Assembly (NCBI RefSeq): GCF_014268615.1
Contig: NZ_JABWQV010000034.1
Coordinates: 1-33,486 of the forward strand
Source of the DNA: Pseudomonas tehranensis
GTDB lineage: Bacteria; Pseudomonadota; Gammaproteobacteria; Pseudomonadales; Pseudomonadaceae
Reading direction: 5' to 3'
DNA length: 33,486 nucleotides
Shown here: positions 18,786-28,396 of the stretch, in pieces
Layout: the number at the start of each line of letters is the position of its first letter
Numbering within the stretch: the first letter of the stretch is position 1
The notes under the pieces: generated by a model
What the model was told of the DNA's origin: nothing
Seen by the model: only the letters and a program-made list of their open reading frames with translations
Databases searched by the model: none
Program-made: the position numbers and the translations under genes

Positions 18786-18814
18786 TTGACAACCCCAAGG
18801 CTGAAACGTATGTT
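18786..18814 (+). promoter_or_regulatory. Predicted psrA promoter
   Basis: TTGACA (18786-18791) and TATGTT (18809-18814) are 17 bp apart. The -10 lies inside the PsrA operator, fitting direct autorepression. Confidence 0.7.
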
Positions 18815-18829
18815 TCAAACAAGTGTTTG
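18803..18829 (+). promoter_or_regulatory. Double PsrA operator
   Basis: Two overlapping palindromes share one base: GAAAC-GTAT-GTTTC (18803-18816) and CAAAC-AAGT-GTTTG (18816-18829). Both fit the published PsrA pattern of (G/C)AAAC, 2-4 bases, GTTT(G/C). They cover the -10 region and lie 16 bp before the psrA start. Confidence 0.88.
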
Positions 18830-18844
18830 TCAGGCGGAGTAGCC

Positions 18845-19552
18845 ATGGCCCAGTCGGAAACCGTAGAACGCATTCTCGATGCTGCCGAGCAATTGTTCGC
18901 GGAAAAAGGTTTCGCTGAAACCTCATTGCGTCTGATCACCAGCAAGGCCGGGGTGAACCTGGCGGCGGTGAATTATCACTTCGGTTCGAAGAAAGCGCTG
19001 ATCCAGGCAGTGTTCTCGCGTTTCCTAGGGCCTTTCTGTGTCAGCCTGGATCGTGAGCTGGAGCGGCGTCAGGCCAAGCCTGACGTCAAGCCGACCCTGG
19101 AAGAGCTACTGGAGATCCTGGTCGAGCAAGCTCTTGTCGTGCAGCCACGCAGCGGTAACGACCTTTCCATTTTCATGCGCTTGCTGGGCCTGGCATTCAG
19201 CCAGAGCCAAGGCCACCTGCGACGTTATCTGGAAGACATGTACGGCAAGGTTTTCCGCCGCTATATGCTTCTGGTCAATGAGGCCGCGCCGCGCATTCCG
19301 CCGATCGAGTTGTTCTGGCGCGTGCATTTCATGCTCGGCGCTGCTGCCTTCAGCATGTCCGGCATCAAGGCGCTGCGGGCCATCGCAGAAACCGATTTCG
19401 GTGTGAATACATCGATTGAGCAAGTGATGCGTCTGATGGTGCCATTCCTGGCTGCAGGCATGCGGGCCGAAAGCGGCGTCACCGATGAGGCCATGGCTGC
19501 CGCGCAGTTGCGCCCGCGCAGCAAATCAGCCCCGGCGCTCGCCAAGGCCTGA
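18845..19552 (+). CDS. psrA: TetR-family fatty-acid-responsive regulator PsrA
   Basis: A 235-residue TetR-type regulator. The N-terminal domain reads ETVERILDAAEQLFAEKGF, then the helix-turn-helix SLRLITSKAGVNLAAVNYHF, and the remainder is a helical ligand-binding domain. PsrA in P. aeruginosa and P. putida senses long-chain fatty acids, represses itself and beta-oxidation genes, and activates rpoS. Identity as PsrA rests on the sequence pattern, on its place between lexA and nagZ, and on the two PsrA-type operators directly in front of it. The ATG at 18845 follows GGAG at 5-nt spacing; the TTG at 18827 lies inside the operator. A basic tail PRSKSAPALAKA closes the protein. Its likely target fadBA is in the same window. 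Confidence 0.92.
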   Translation: MAQSETVERILDAAEQLFAEKGFAETSLRLITSKAGVNLAAVNYHFGSKKALIQAVFSRFLGPFCVSLDRELERRQAKPDVKPTLEELLEILVEQALVVQPRSGNDLSIFMRLLGLAFSQSQGHLRRYLEDMYGKVFRRYMLLVNEAAPRIPPIELFWRVHFMLGAAAFSMSGIKALRAIAETDFGVNTSIEQVMRLMVPFLAAGMRAESGVTDEAMAAAQLRPRSKSAPALAKA

Positions 19553-19651
19553 GTGCACGGGTGGGCGCGGCTGCCTACATCCGCTAAGCTAGCGGCCCAT
19601 GCCGACTCTCGTTTCGAACCCGCTTTATATTTCATTGCATAACCGTGATCT

Positions 19652-19670
19652 GCCGGGCCTGGAGCCCGGC
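19652..19670 (+). other. GC-rich hairpin in the nagZ leader
   Basis: GCCGGGC and GCCCGGC enclose a 5-nt loop, 100 bp after psrA and 54 bp before nagZ. No T-run follows, so it is not a standard terminator; it could slow transcription or protect RNA ends. Confidence 0.4.
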
Positions 19671-19723
19671 GGCGCGGTCGTGCGTGCGTCGCTGTGCGGG
19701 TTCATTGTTATCAAGGAAATATT

Positions 19724-21486
<1,763 letters not shown>

Positions 21487-21604
21487 CGGAATAGGCAGTG
21501 AAAACGGGCGCAAGGTTTCCCGCTGTCGGTAAGGGCTATTCGTACAAAGCTCTCGGAAGGCTCCGATTTTCGGTTTCGTCATCCGTCATTAAAGTGCTGA
21601 GCCC

Positions 21605-24600
21605 ATGATTAAATCGATTGCAGAGCTTCTTGAGACTGAGTGGGGGGAGTCGTTCGGTCACCGTACGCTTGCTCGTGGGTTCGACTACGCCGAGGAAGAA
21701 CGCGTCCGGATACTGCAAGTAGATGAGCGATCGGTTCACGCTGAATGCGAGGGGGCTGAGGCTAATGTATACCAGCAGGTGATCAAACTCATTCGTTATC
21801 AGGGTTATGACGAGGTTCGTTATGAATGCTCGTGCCCGGTTGGCGGCGATTGCAAGCACTGTGTCGCCGTCATGTTCCATCTGACGGGGAATGAGCAAGC
21901 CCTGCAAGGCGGCTCCGGCGGCGAACAGCTGAGCCGCGATCTTGAGGCCTGGATTGAGCATATTCCTGCGCAAGGTTCCGATTCGACTGCCATCGCGAAT
22001 AACTCCGATGTCCGGCTCTTTTACAAGCTCAAGAGCACAGAGGCCGGGAGGTGGGGGCTGGAGCTCTTCAAGGGCCGTCAGCTCAACGATGGTTCCCTAC
22101 GGGATCTGAAAGCGTTTTATCAGCTTGGCGACATGCTGATTCGTTTGCCGAACTACATGTCTGACATTGACCAGCAGATCGGTCGGTTGCTGATCAGCAG
22201 TCAACATTTTCATGGCCAGATGAACAGCTATCCGTTGCAAGGGCGCAATGGCACCGATGTACTGGCGCTGGCATTGCAGTCTTCGCGCTTGTACTTCGAG
22301 CTGGACCCGCCGCAGCCGCTGAGCGCAGGGGCTCGGAAGCCCGCGCAGTTCACCTGGACTGAGCGACCCAACGGCAACTACAGGCCTCAGTGGCAAAGTG
22401 CCGATCAACGGCCGGGTAAGATTCTGCCGCTCGAGCCGCTTCATTATCTGGATGTATCGCGCAGGGAGCTTGGCCGGCTGACCTATGAAATAGACGACAA
22501 ACTGGCCTGCCATTTATGCCTCGCGCCAGAGATACCCGCGCGCCAGGCTGTGCTTTTCAGCCATCGGCTCAATGCTGTCGACCGACCCATCCCTGCACCA
22601 AAAAAATTGAGCGAGCGCATCATCGACGACGTTGAGCCGCGGGCGGTGCTGAAGTTGGGAAGCGAACTCAATCTTCGGCACTGGAAGTCGGTTCCAGAGC
22701 ATCGTGCGGCGTTGACCTTTATTTACGACGGTCATGTTGCGGACGATAAAGAAACCACGCAGGTATCGGTCCTGTCCGGGACCGAGACGTTGCGCATCCG
22801 GCGTAAGCCCGATGTCGAACAAGCCTTTCGCAACGTTTTGCGCAAGGCAGGTTTCAAAAAGGCCGCTCGCAAGAGCCTTGCGCTGGCGGGTAGCGCGGGT
22901 GAGATGTTCCAGATGCCGGATGACGCAGCCTGGTTGGCGTTCATGGATAAAGGCCTGCCGCAGTTGCGGGCCGCCGATTGGCAAATCGATATGGAAGACG
23001 GCTTTCATTTCGATCTGCAACCGGTGGAGCAGCTGTACGCCGACATCGAGGAATCTCCTGGCCAGGAGTGGTTCGATTTACAGTTGGGCGTTGTCGTCAA
23101 TGGCAAGCGCCACAGTCTGTTGCCGATTTTGCTTCATCTGCTTCGCTCAAACCCCGAAATGATGGACCCGGGAACTCTCGATCAGCGCAGTGACGAGCAG
23201 TTGTTGTTGGTTGATCTCAATAGCGGAAAACTCTTGGCCGGTCCTGGCGTGAAAGTCGCGTTGCCGTATGGGCGGGTCAAACCGTTGATGGCGACCCTCG
23301 GCGAGTTGTACATGAAGGCGCATCGGGGCGACTCGTTGCGCTTGAGCGCTTTCGATGCGGCCAGGCTTAACACGCTGGAAGGTGTTCCGCTGGCGTGGCA
23401 GGGTGGCGAGCGGTTGCGCGCTTTCGCAAAGCGATTGCATGAATCAACTCATGTGCATGTCCCTGCGCCCGAGGGGCTCAAGGCTATGCTGCGACCGTAC
23501 CAGCTCGAAGGGCTCAATTGGATGCAGACCCTGCGTGAGCTGGAGGTCGGCGGCATCCTGGGCGATGACATGGGCCTGGGTAAAACCTTGCAGACCCTGG
23601 CTCATCTGCTGTGCGAGAAGCAAGCCGGACGCCTGGATGTCCCGGCGCTCGCCGTCATGCCCACCAGCCTGATTCCCAACTGGCTCGACGAGGCGGCACG
23701 GTTTACTCCGCAGCTCAAGGTGGTAGCGCTTCATGGCGCTGCCCGACAAAAAGACTTCGCCAGCCTGACACAGTACGACCTGATATTGACGACGTATGCC
23801 TTGTTGCCACGGGATCTGGAGGTGTTAAAGCTCCAGTCCTGGAGTGTGCTGATTCTCGATGAAGCGCAGAACATCAAGAACCCCACCAGCAAGGCCGCCC
23901 AGGCTGCACGCGAACTCAATGCCCGACAGCGTCTGTGCCTGTCCGGCACGCCCCTGGAAAATCACTTGGGTGAACTCTGGTCGCTGTTTCATTTCCTGTT
24001 GCCCGGGTGGCTGGGGGACAGCAAAAGCTTTAACCGGGACTACCGGACGCCCATTGAAAAACACGGCAACAGCGAGCGCATGCGGCATCTGACGGCCCGG
24101 ATAAAACCTTTTTTACTGCGGCGTAAAAAAGAGCAGGTCGCCACCGAGCTGCCACCCAAGACTGAAATCGTGCATTGGGTCGACCTCAGTGACGGGCAGC
24201 GGGATGTTTATGAAACCGTGCGCGTGGCCATGGACAAGAAGGTACGTGACGAAATTGCCCGTAGTGGTGTGGCTCGCAGCCAGATCATCATCCTTGATGC
24301 GTTACTTAAGTTGCGTCAGGTCTGTTGCGATCTGCGGTTGCTCAATACCGCGCAGACCGCCAAAGCACTGCGTTCCGGCAGCGGCAAGTTGGTCAGCTTG
24401 ATGGAGATGCTTGAAGAGCTGCTCAGCGAAGGGCGCAAGATTCTGTTGTTTTCCCAGTTCACCTCGATGCTGGCCTTGATAGAGGAGGAGCTGCAAAAGC
24501 GTAGTTTTGACTATTCGTTGTTGACCGGCAGCACCACGGATCGGCGTACGCCGGTGAGGGATTTTCAAAGCGGCAAGGTGTCGCTGTTCCTGATCAGCCT

Positions 24601-24898
24601 CAAGGCCGGCGGTACGGGGCTCAATCTGACGGCTGCCGACACGGTGATTCACTTCGATCCATGGTGGAACCCGGCGGTGGAAAATCAGGCGACCGACAGG
24701 GCTTATCGGATCGGTCAGAACAAGCCTGTGTTTGTTTACAAGCTGATCGCCCGGGGCACGGTGGAGGAGAAGATGCAGGCGCTTCAGCAGGATAAGGCCG
24801 CGTTGGCCGGCAGTGTGCTGGATGGCGGAATGACGGGTGGGTTGGGGCTTGAGCAGAGCGATATCGAAGCGCTGTTTGCGCCGTTGCCCAAGGCCTGA
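21605..24898 (+). CDS. SWIM zinc-finger SNF2-family helicase, long form
   Basis: A 1097-residue superfamily-2 ATPase. A SWIM finger (C75-x-C77-x5-C83-x-H85) opens the protein. Residues about 110-330 are a segment missing from the paralogue at 25115. Then comes a domain shared with it (ending LRPYQLEGLNWMQ, about 625). The SNF2 core has motif I DDMGLGKT (about 654), motif II DEAQ (752), motif III SGTPLENH and motif VI QATDRAYRIGQ (about 1028), all intact. It should translocate on double-stranded DNA and remodel protein-DNA complexes, like RapA/HepA relatives; the target is unknown. The start at 21605 has a poor ribosome-binding site and no close alternative. Codon use looks slightly less GC-biased than neighbours. 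It is not in the gene order I recall for P. aeruginosa between PA3004 and csiV. Confidence 0.9.
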   Translation: MIKSIAELLETEWGESFGHRTLARGFDYAEEERVRILQVDERSVHAECEGAEANVYQQVIKLIRYQGYDEVRYECSCPVGGDCKHCVAVMFHLTGNEQALQGGSGGEQLSRDLEAWIEHIPAQGSDSTAIANNSDVRLFYKLKSTEAGRWGLELFKGRQLNDGSLRDLKAFYQLGDMLIRLPNYMSDIDQQIGRLLISSQHFHGQMNSYPLQGRNGTDVLALALQSSRLYFELDPPQPLSAGARKPAQFTWTERPNGNYRPQWQSADQRPGKILPLEPLHYLDVSRRELGRLTYEIDDKLACHLCLAPEIPARQAVLFSHRLNAVDRPIPAPKKLSERIIDDVEPRAVLKLGSELNLRHWKSVPEHRAALTFIYDGHVADDKETTQVSVLSGTETLRIRRKPDVEQAFRNVLRKAGFKKAARKSLALAGSAGEMFQMPDDAAWLAFMDKGLPQLRAADWQIDMEDGFHFDLQPVEQLYADIEESPGQEWFDLQLGVVVNGKRHSLLPILLHLLRSNPEMMDPGTLDQRSDEQLLLVDLNSGKLLAGPGVKVALPYGRVKPLMATLGELYMKAHRGDSLRLSAFDAARLNTLEGVPLAWQGGERLRAFAKRLHESTHVHVPAPEGLKAMLRPYQLEGLNWMQTLRELEVGGILGDDMGLGKTLQTLAHLLCEKQAGRLDVPALAVMPTSLIPNWLDEAARFTPQLKVVALHGAARQKDFASLTQYDLILTTYALLPRDLEVLKLQSWSVLILDEAQNIKNPTSKAAQAARELNARQRLCLSGTPLENHLGELWSLFHFLLPGWLGDSKSFNRDYRTPIEKHGNSERMRHLTARIKPFLLRRKKEQVATELPPKTEIVHWVDLSDGQRDVYETVRVAMDKKVRDEIARSGVARSQIIILDALLKLRQVCCDLRLLNTAQTAKALRSGSGKLVSLMEMLEELLSEGRKILLFSQFTSMLALIEEELQKRSFDYSLLTGSTTDRRTPVRDFQSGKVSLFLISLKAGGTGLNLTAADTVIHFDPWWNPAVENQATDRAYRIGQNKPVFVYKLIARGTVEEKMQALQQDKAALAGSVLDGGMTGGLGLEQSDIEALFAPLPKA

Positions 24899-24941
24899 TT
24901 TGCCCGGCACGTCCAATATCTCTGTTACCGGTTAGTCAGCT

Positions 24942-25100
24942 ATCGCGAGCAGGCTCGCTCCCACAGGAGATTCGGGGTGCAGCCCTATCCAGCGTTCACC
25001 TCAGGGCAATGTGGGAGCGAGCCTGCTCGCGATGACGGCGACACAGCTAAAGGCTCCAACAACTGAACCACCGCTATCGCGAGCAAGCTTGGCTCCCACA
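24942..25100. repeat. Cluster of three REP elements
   Basis: REPs at 24942-24965, 25010-25033 (inverted relative to the first) and 25076-25100 fill the gap between the convergent SNF2 genes. All share the GCGAGCaggCTCGCTCCCAC core; the third carries an extra T. No classical T-tailed terminator is present, so the REP hairpins may do that job. Confidence 0.85.
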
Positions 25101-25114
25101 GGGATCGCAGCGAA

Positions 25115-27808
25115 TCAGCGTTTTTCCAGCTTGTCCGGCAATGGCGCGAACAGCGCCTCGATATCGTCGCTTTGCAGTTTCCAGTCTCCGGCCACGCGCC
25201 CGTCCAATACGCCGGCTGCGAGGTCGGATTTTTCCTTCTGCAGCAGCTGAATCTTCTCTTCAACCGTGCCTCGGGCAATCAGTTTGTAGACGAACACCGG
25301 TTTTTCCTGGCCGATGCGATAGGCGCGGTCGGTCGCCTGGTTTTCGGTGGCGGGGTTCCACCATGGATCGTAGTGGATCACCGTGTCCGCCTCGGTGAGG
25401 TTCAGGCCCACGCCGCCGGCCTTCAGGCTGATCAGAAAGATCTGCCGCTTGCCGCTCTGGAATTCCTTGACCGGCGTGCGTCGGTCCCGGGTCTGGCCGG
25501 TCAGGATGGCGTAATCGACGCCGCGTTTCTTCAGTTCGTCTTCGATCAGCGACAGCATCGAGGTGAACTGAGAAAACAGCAGCACCCGACGACCTTCTTC
25601 AAACAGCTCCTCGAGCATCTCCATCAGGCTGTCGAGCTTGCCTGAAGTGCTGCCTCGGGCGGGCAGGGCGGCATCGTTGAGCAGGCGCAGGTCACAACAG
25701 ACCTGACGAAGCTTGAGCAGTGCCTCGAGAATGATGATCTGGCTGCGAGCCACGCCTTTGCGGGTGATCTCGTCGCGTACCTTCTTGTCCATGGCCAGGC
25801 GCATGGTTTCGTAGACGTCCCGCTGGGCATCGCTGAGCTCGACCCAATGGATGATCTCGGTCTTGGGTGGCAGTTCTGTCGCTACTTGCTCCTTGGTCCG
25901 GCGCAGCAGGAAAGGTTTTATCCGACCGTTGAGGTGCTGCAGGCGCACATCGCTGCCGCGCTTTTCAATCGGCACGCGGTAGTCGCGGTTGAAGCTCTTG
26001 ACGTCCCCGAGCCAGCCCGGGAGCAGGAAGTGGAACAGCGACCACAACTCGCCCAGGTGGTTTTCCAGCGGCGTACCGGACAGGCACAGCCGCTGCCTCG
26101 CGTTGAGTTCGCGGGCGGCCTCGGCGGCTTTGCTGTTCGGGTTCTTGATGTACTGGGCTTCATCGAGGATCAGCACATGCAACGGCTGCGCCGCCAGGCG
26201 CTCGACATCCTTGGGCAGCAGCGCATAAGTGGTGAGGACCAGGTCGTAATCGGCCAGCCGGTCAAAATGTTTCTTGCGCCCGGCGCCGTACAAGGCCAAC
26301 ACCTTGAGTTGCGGGGTGAAGTGGGCGGCTTCGTCGAGCCAGTTGGGGATCAGGCTGGTGGGCATGACCACCATGCAGGGGCGGTCGAGGCGCCCGGCGT
26401 TTTTTTCACTGAGGATGTGCGCCAGGGTTTGCAGGGTTTTGCCCAGTCCCATATCGTCCGCGAGGATGCCGCCCACTTCCAGTTGCCGCAGCGATTGCAT
26501 CCAGCTCAACCCTTCGAGCTGATAAGGCCGCAGTGTGGCGTTCAGGCCTTCTGGCGCCGTGCTGGTGTAGTCCTTGATGTCCCGCAGGCGCTGGGCCAGG
26601 CCACGGATGTGCTCGCCGCCTTCCCAGCGCAGGGGCATGTCTTGCAGCGGGTTCAGGCGCAGGGCATCTGCGCTGTTCAAGCGCAGTTTGGTGGTGCCCG
26701 GTTCTTGCAGGTAAAACTCGCCCAGGGTGGCCAGCACCGGTTTCAGCCGGCCATAGGGCAGGGCCACTTGCTGCGGGCCGAACTCGGAGTTCGGGCGGTT
26801 AGGCAAGTTGACCAGGATGAGTTCGTCATCGCGGCGCCTGGCCAGGCGTTCCGGGTTGAACAGCTCGATGTGCGAACGCATCAGGTTCAGCAGAATCGGC
26901 AGCAGGCTCAATCGCTCACCGTTGACGATGATCCCCAGTTCCAGATCGAACCAGTCCCGTTCCGGCGTTTCTTCGACCGTGGCGTACCATTCGTCCACCG
27001 CCGTCAGGTCGAAACCGAAATCCTCGTCGATCTGCAACTCCCAGCCCTGGCTACGCAGTTTCGGCAGATCGTTGAGGGTGAACGTCAGCCAGGCACTGTC
27101 GTTGACCATCTCGTACAGCTCACCGGCGCTTTCCGGCAGGGCCTTGCTTTGGCGGGTTGCGATTTTGAAGCCGAGGATGCGTAGCTGTTCGCGGTAGGAC
27201 TGCTCGACTTCCGTCTGGCGTTTAATCCGCAGCGTCTGTGTGTCCTGGCGAATCAGTACGTCAGTGTTGCGCTGGCCGCTGACGTATTCGTCCAGGTAGC
27301 TGAAAGATAGGGCGGCGCGGTGCTGGATATAGCGCTGCATCTTGCCGTTGCGCGGCTCGAAAGCGCTGAACTCGATGCTTGCCAGCCACAGCCGCGGCAC
27401 TGGCTGAACATTGTCCACCAGCACTTGCGGCGGGGCCTTGGGGCTGCGGTTTTCCAGCACGGCCTGGAGCTTCTCCAGCAACTGCGCGTCTTTCTCGGCG
27501 GCCGGGTAGGCCAGGGTTTCCTGGACTTGCAGCAGCACCGCCGCGCAGTGTTTGCAGTTGATGCGCACCGGGCAGGTACAGGCGGCTTCGAGCAGAATCA
27601 ATGTGCCTTTGGCTGACTCTTTCAGGCGAATCGTCTGGCGGTAAACGTTGCCCCCAGAGCCTTCACAACTGGCGGTGATGGTGCTGTCGCCGGCCTCGAC
27701 GATCCTGACGCGGTTTTCCAGCGCGTAACGACGCCCACGCTCCAGGCTCTGTTCCTTGAATCGATTGACCCAGGAGGGTGCCAGGGGTTTGCTCAGGGGC
27801 GAGGGCAT
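25115..27808 (-). CDS. SWIM zinc-finger SNF2-family helicase, short form
   Basis: An 897-residue paralogue of the protein at 21605 on the opposite strand. The SWIM finger is C77-x-C79-x5-C85-x-H87. It then runs directly into the helicase-associated domain (RAALSFSYLDEY, WFDLELGIIVNGERLSLLPI) and the SNF2 core with DDMGLGKT (about 452), DEAQ (about 549), SGTPLENHLGELWSLFHFLL and QATDRAYRIGQ near the end. Motifs are complete, so an active ATPase is expected. It starts 11 bp after the csiV stop and therefore probably belongs to the mfd-csiV-SNF2 transcription unit. That link with Mfd hints at clearing proteins or polymerase from DNA, which is inference. The ribosome-binding site at 27808 is weak; translation may be coupled to csiV. 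Confidence 0.9.
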   Translation of the reverse strand: MPSPLSKPLAPSWVNRFKEQSLERGRRYALENRVRIVEAGDSTITASCEGSGGNVYRQTIRLKESAKGTLILLEAACTCPVRINCKHCAAVLLQVQETLAYPAAEKDAQLLEKLQAVLENRSPKAPPQVLVDNVQPVPRLWLASIEFSAFEPRNGKMQRYIQHRAALSFSYLDEYVSGQRNTDVLIRQDTQTLRIKRQTEVEQSYREQLRILGFKIATRQSKALPESAGELYEMVNDSAWLTFTLNDLPKLRSQGWELQIDEDFGFDLTAVDEWYATVEETPERDWFDLELGIIVNGERLSLLPILLNLMRSHIELFNPERLARRRDDELILVNLPNRPNSEFGPQQVALPYGRLKPVLATLGEFYLQEPGTTKLRLNSADALRLNPLQDMPLRWEGGEHIRGLAQRLRDIKDYTSTAPEGLNATLRPYQLEGLSWMQSLRQLEVGGILADDMGLGKTLQTLAHILSEKNAGRLDRPCMVVMPTSLIPNWLDEAAHFTPQLKVLALYGAGRKKHFDRLADYDLVLTTYALLPKDVERLAAQPLHVLILDEAQYIKNPNSKAAEAARELNARQRLCLSGTPLENHLGELWSLFHFLLPGWLGDVKSFNRDYRVPIEKRGSDVRLQHLNGRIKPFLLRRTKEQVATELPPKTEIIHWVELSDAQRDVYETMRLAMDKKVRDEITRKGVARSQIIILEALLKLRQVCCDLRLLNDAALPARGSTSGKLDSLMEMLEELFEEGRRVLLFSQFTSMLSLIEDELKKRGVDYAILTGQTRDRRTPVKEFQSGKRQIFLISLKAGGVGLNLTEADTVIHYDPWWNPATENQATDRAYRIGQEKPVFVYKLIARGTVEEKIQLLQKEKSDLAAGVLDGRVAGDWKLQSDDIEALFAPLPDKLEKR

Positions 27809-27819
27809 AGGCGCGCCGA

Positions 27820-28386
27820 TCAGTCCGGAATGACGTCAGGCGCCTGCCGTGGCGCAGGCGCAGTCAGCGAGGTGATTTTGATCAGCAGGCCGAGGTGGCC
27901 GTTGTCGAGGAAATTCAACTGACCATTTTTGGTATGGCTCTGCTGTTTGAGGCGTTCGCTGGAAGTGACCAGCCCATTGGTGTCGATCTGGTTGATCCAG
28001 AAGTCGGCATCCACATCGGTAAACCGCCCCAGTTTCAGTTCCAGGGTCCCTTCGATGGGGAACTGGCCGAACTGTTCTGCGCCATCACTGACGGCGATTC
28101 GGCTGCCCTGTTCGCCCAGGTTCTGCTGCCAGGCTTTGTGCATCAGCACTGTGTACTGGCCGCTGGCGTTGAGTTTTTCCACGATGTGACCCAATGCAGG
28201 CGTGCGTTGGCTGTTCGCGTCCAGGCGTTGCGCACCCGCGTCCCAGTTCTCCGGCGCGGCGCGGCTGACAATCGCCGGTTCGGCGTTCTGGCGCATCAGG
28301 ATCATTTCAACCTGATACAGGTCGTCGGCAAACGCCAGGGGAGCGACCAGGGTCATCAACAAGGTCAGTGAGCGAAACAGGCGCAT
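27820..28386 (-). CDS. CsiV family protein
   Basis: A 188-residue exported protein. MRLFRSLTLLMTLVAPLAFA is a clear signal peptide with cleavage after AFA; the mature part begins DDLYQVEMILMRQN, the opening block of the CsiV family (originally a peptidoglycan-binding partner in Vibrio). It continues with beta-rich segments, including GTLELKLGRFTDVDADFWI and a proline-rich end. No catalytic residues are expected. It lies 10 bp after mfd and 11 bp before the SNF2 gene, so the three are co-transcribed. The peptidoglycan link is from the family and is not shown here. Confidence 0.82.
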   Translation of the reverse strand: MRLFRSLTLLMTLVAPLAFADDLYQVEMILMRQNAEPAIVSRAAPENWDAGAQRLDANSQRTPALGHIVEKLNASGQYTVLMHKAWQQNLGEQGSRIAVSDGAEQFGQFPIEGTLELKLGRFTDVDADFWINQIDTNGLVTSSERLKQQSHTKNGQLNFLDNGHLGLLIKITSLTAPAPRQAPDVIPD

Positions 28387-28396
28387 GGGGCGTCCT

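Noticed and set aside
21605..27808. The SNF2 pair as a complete DISARM or other known defence system
   Set aside because: No methyltransferase, nuclease, PLD or other defence partner lies nearby; flanking genes are housekeeping.
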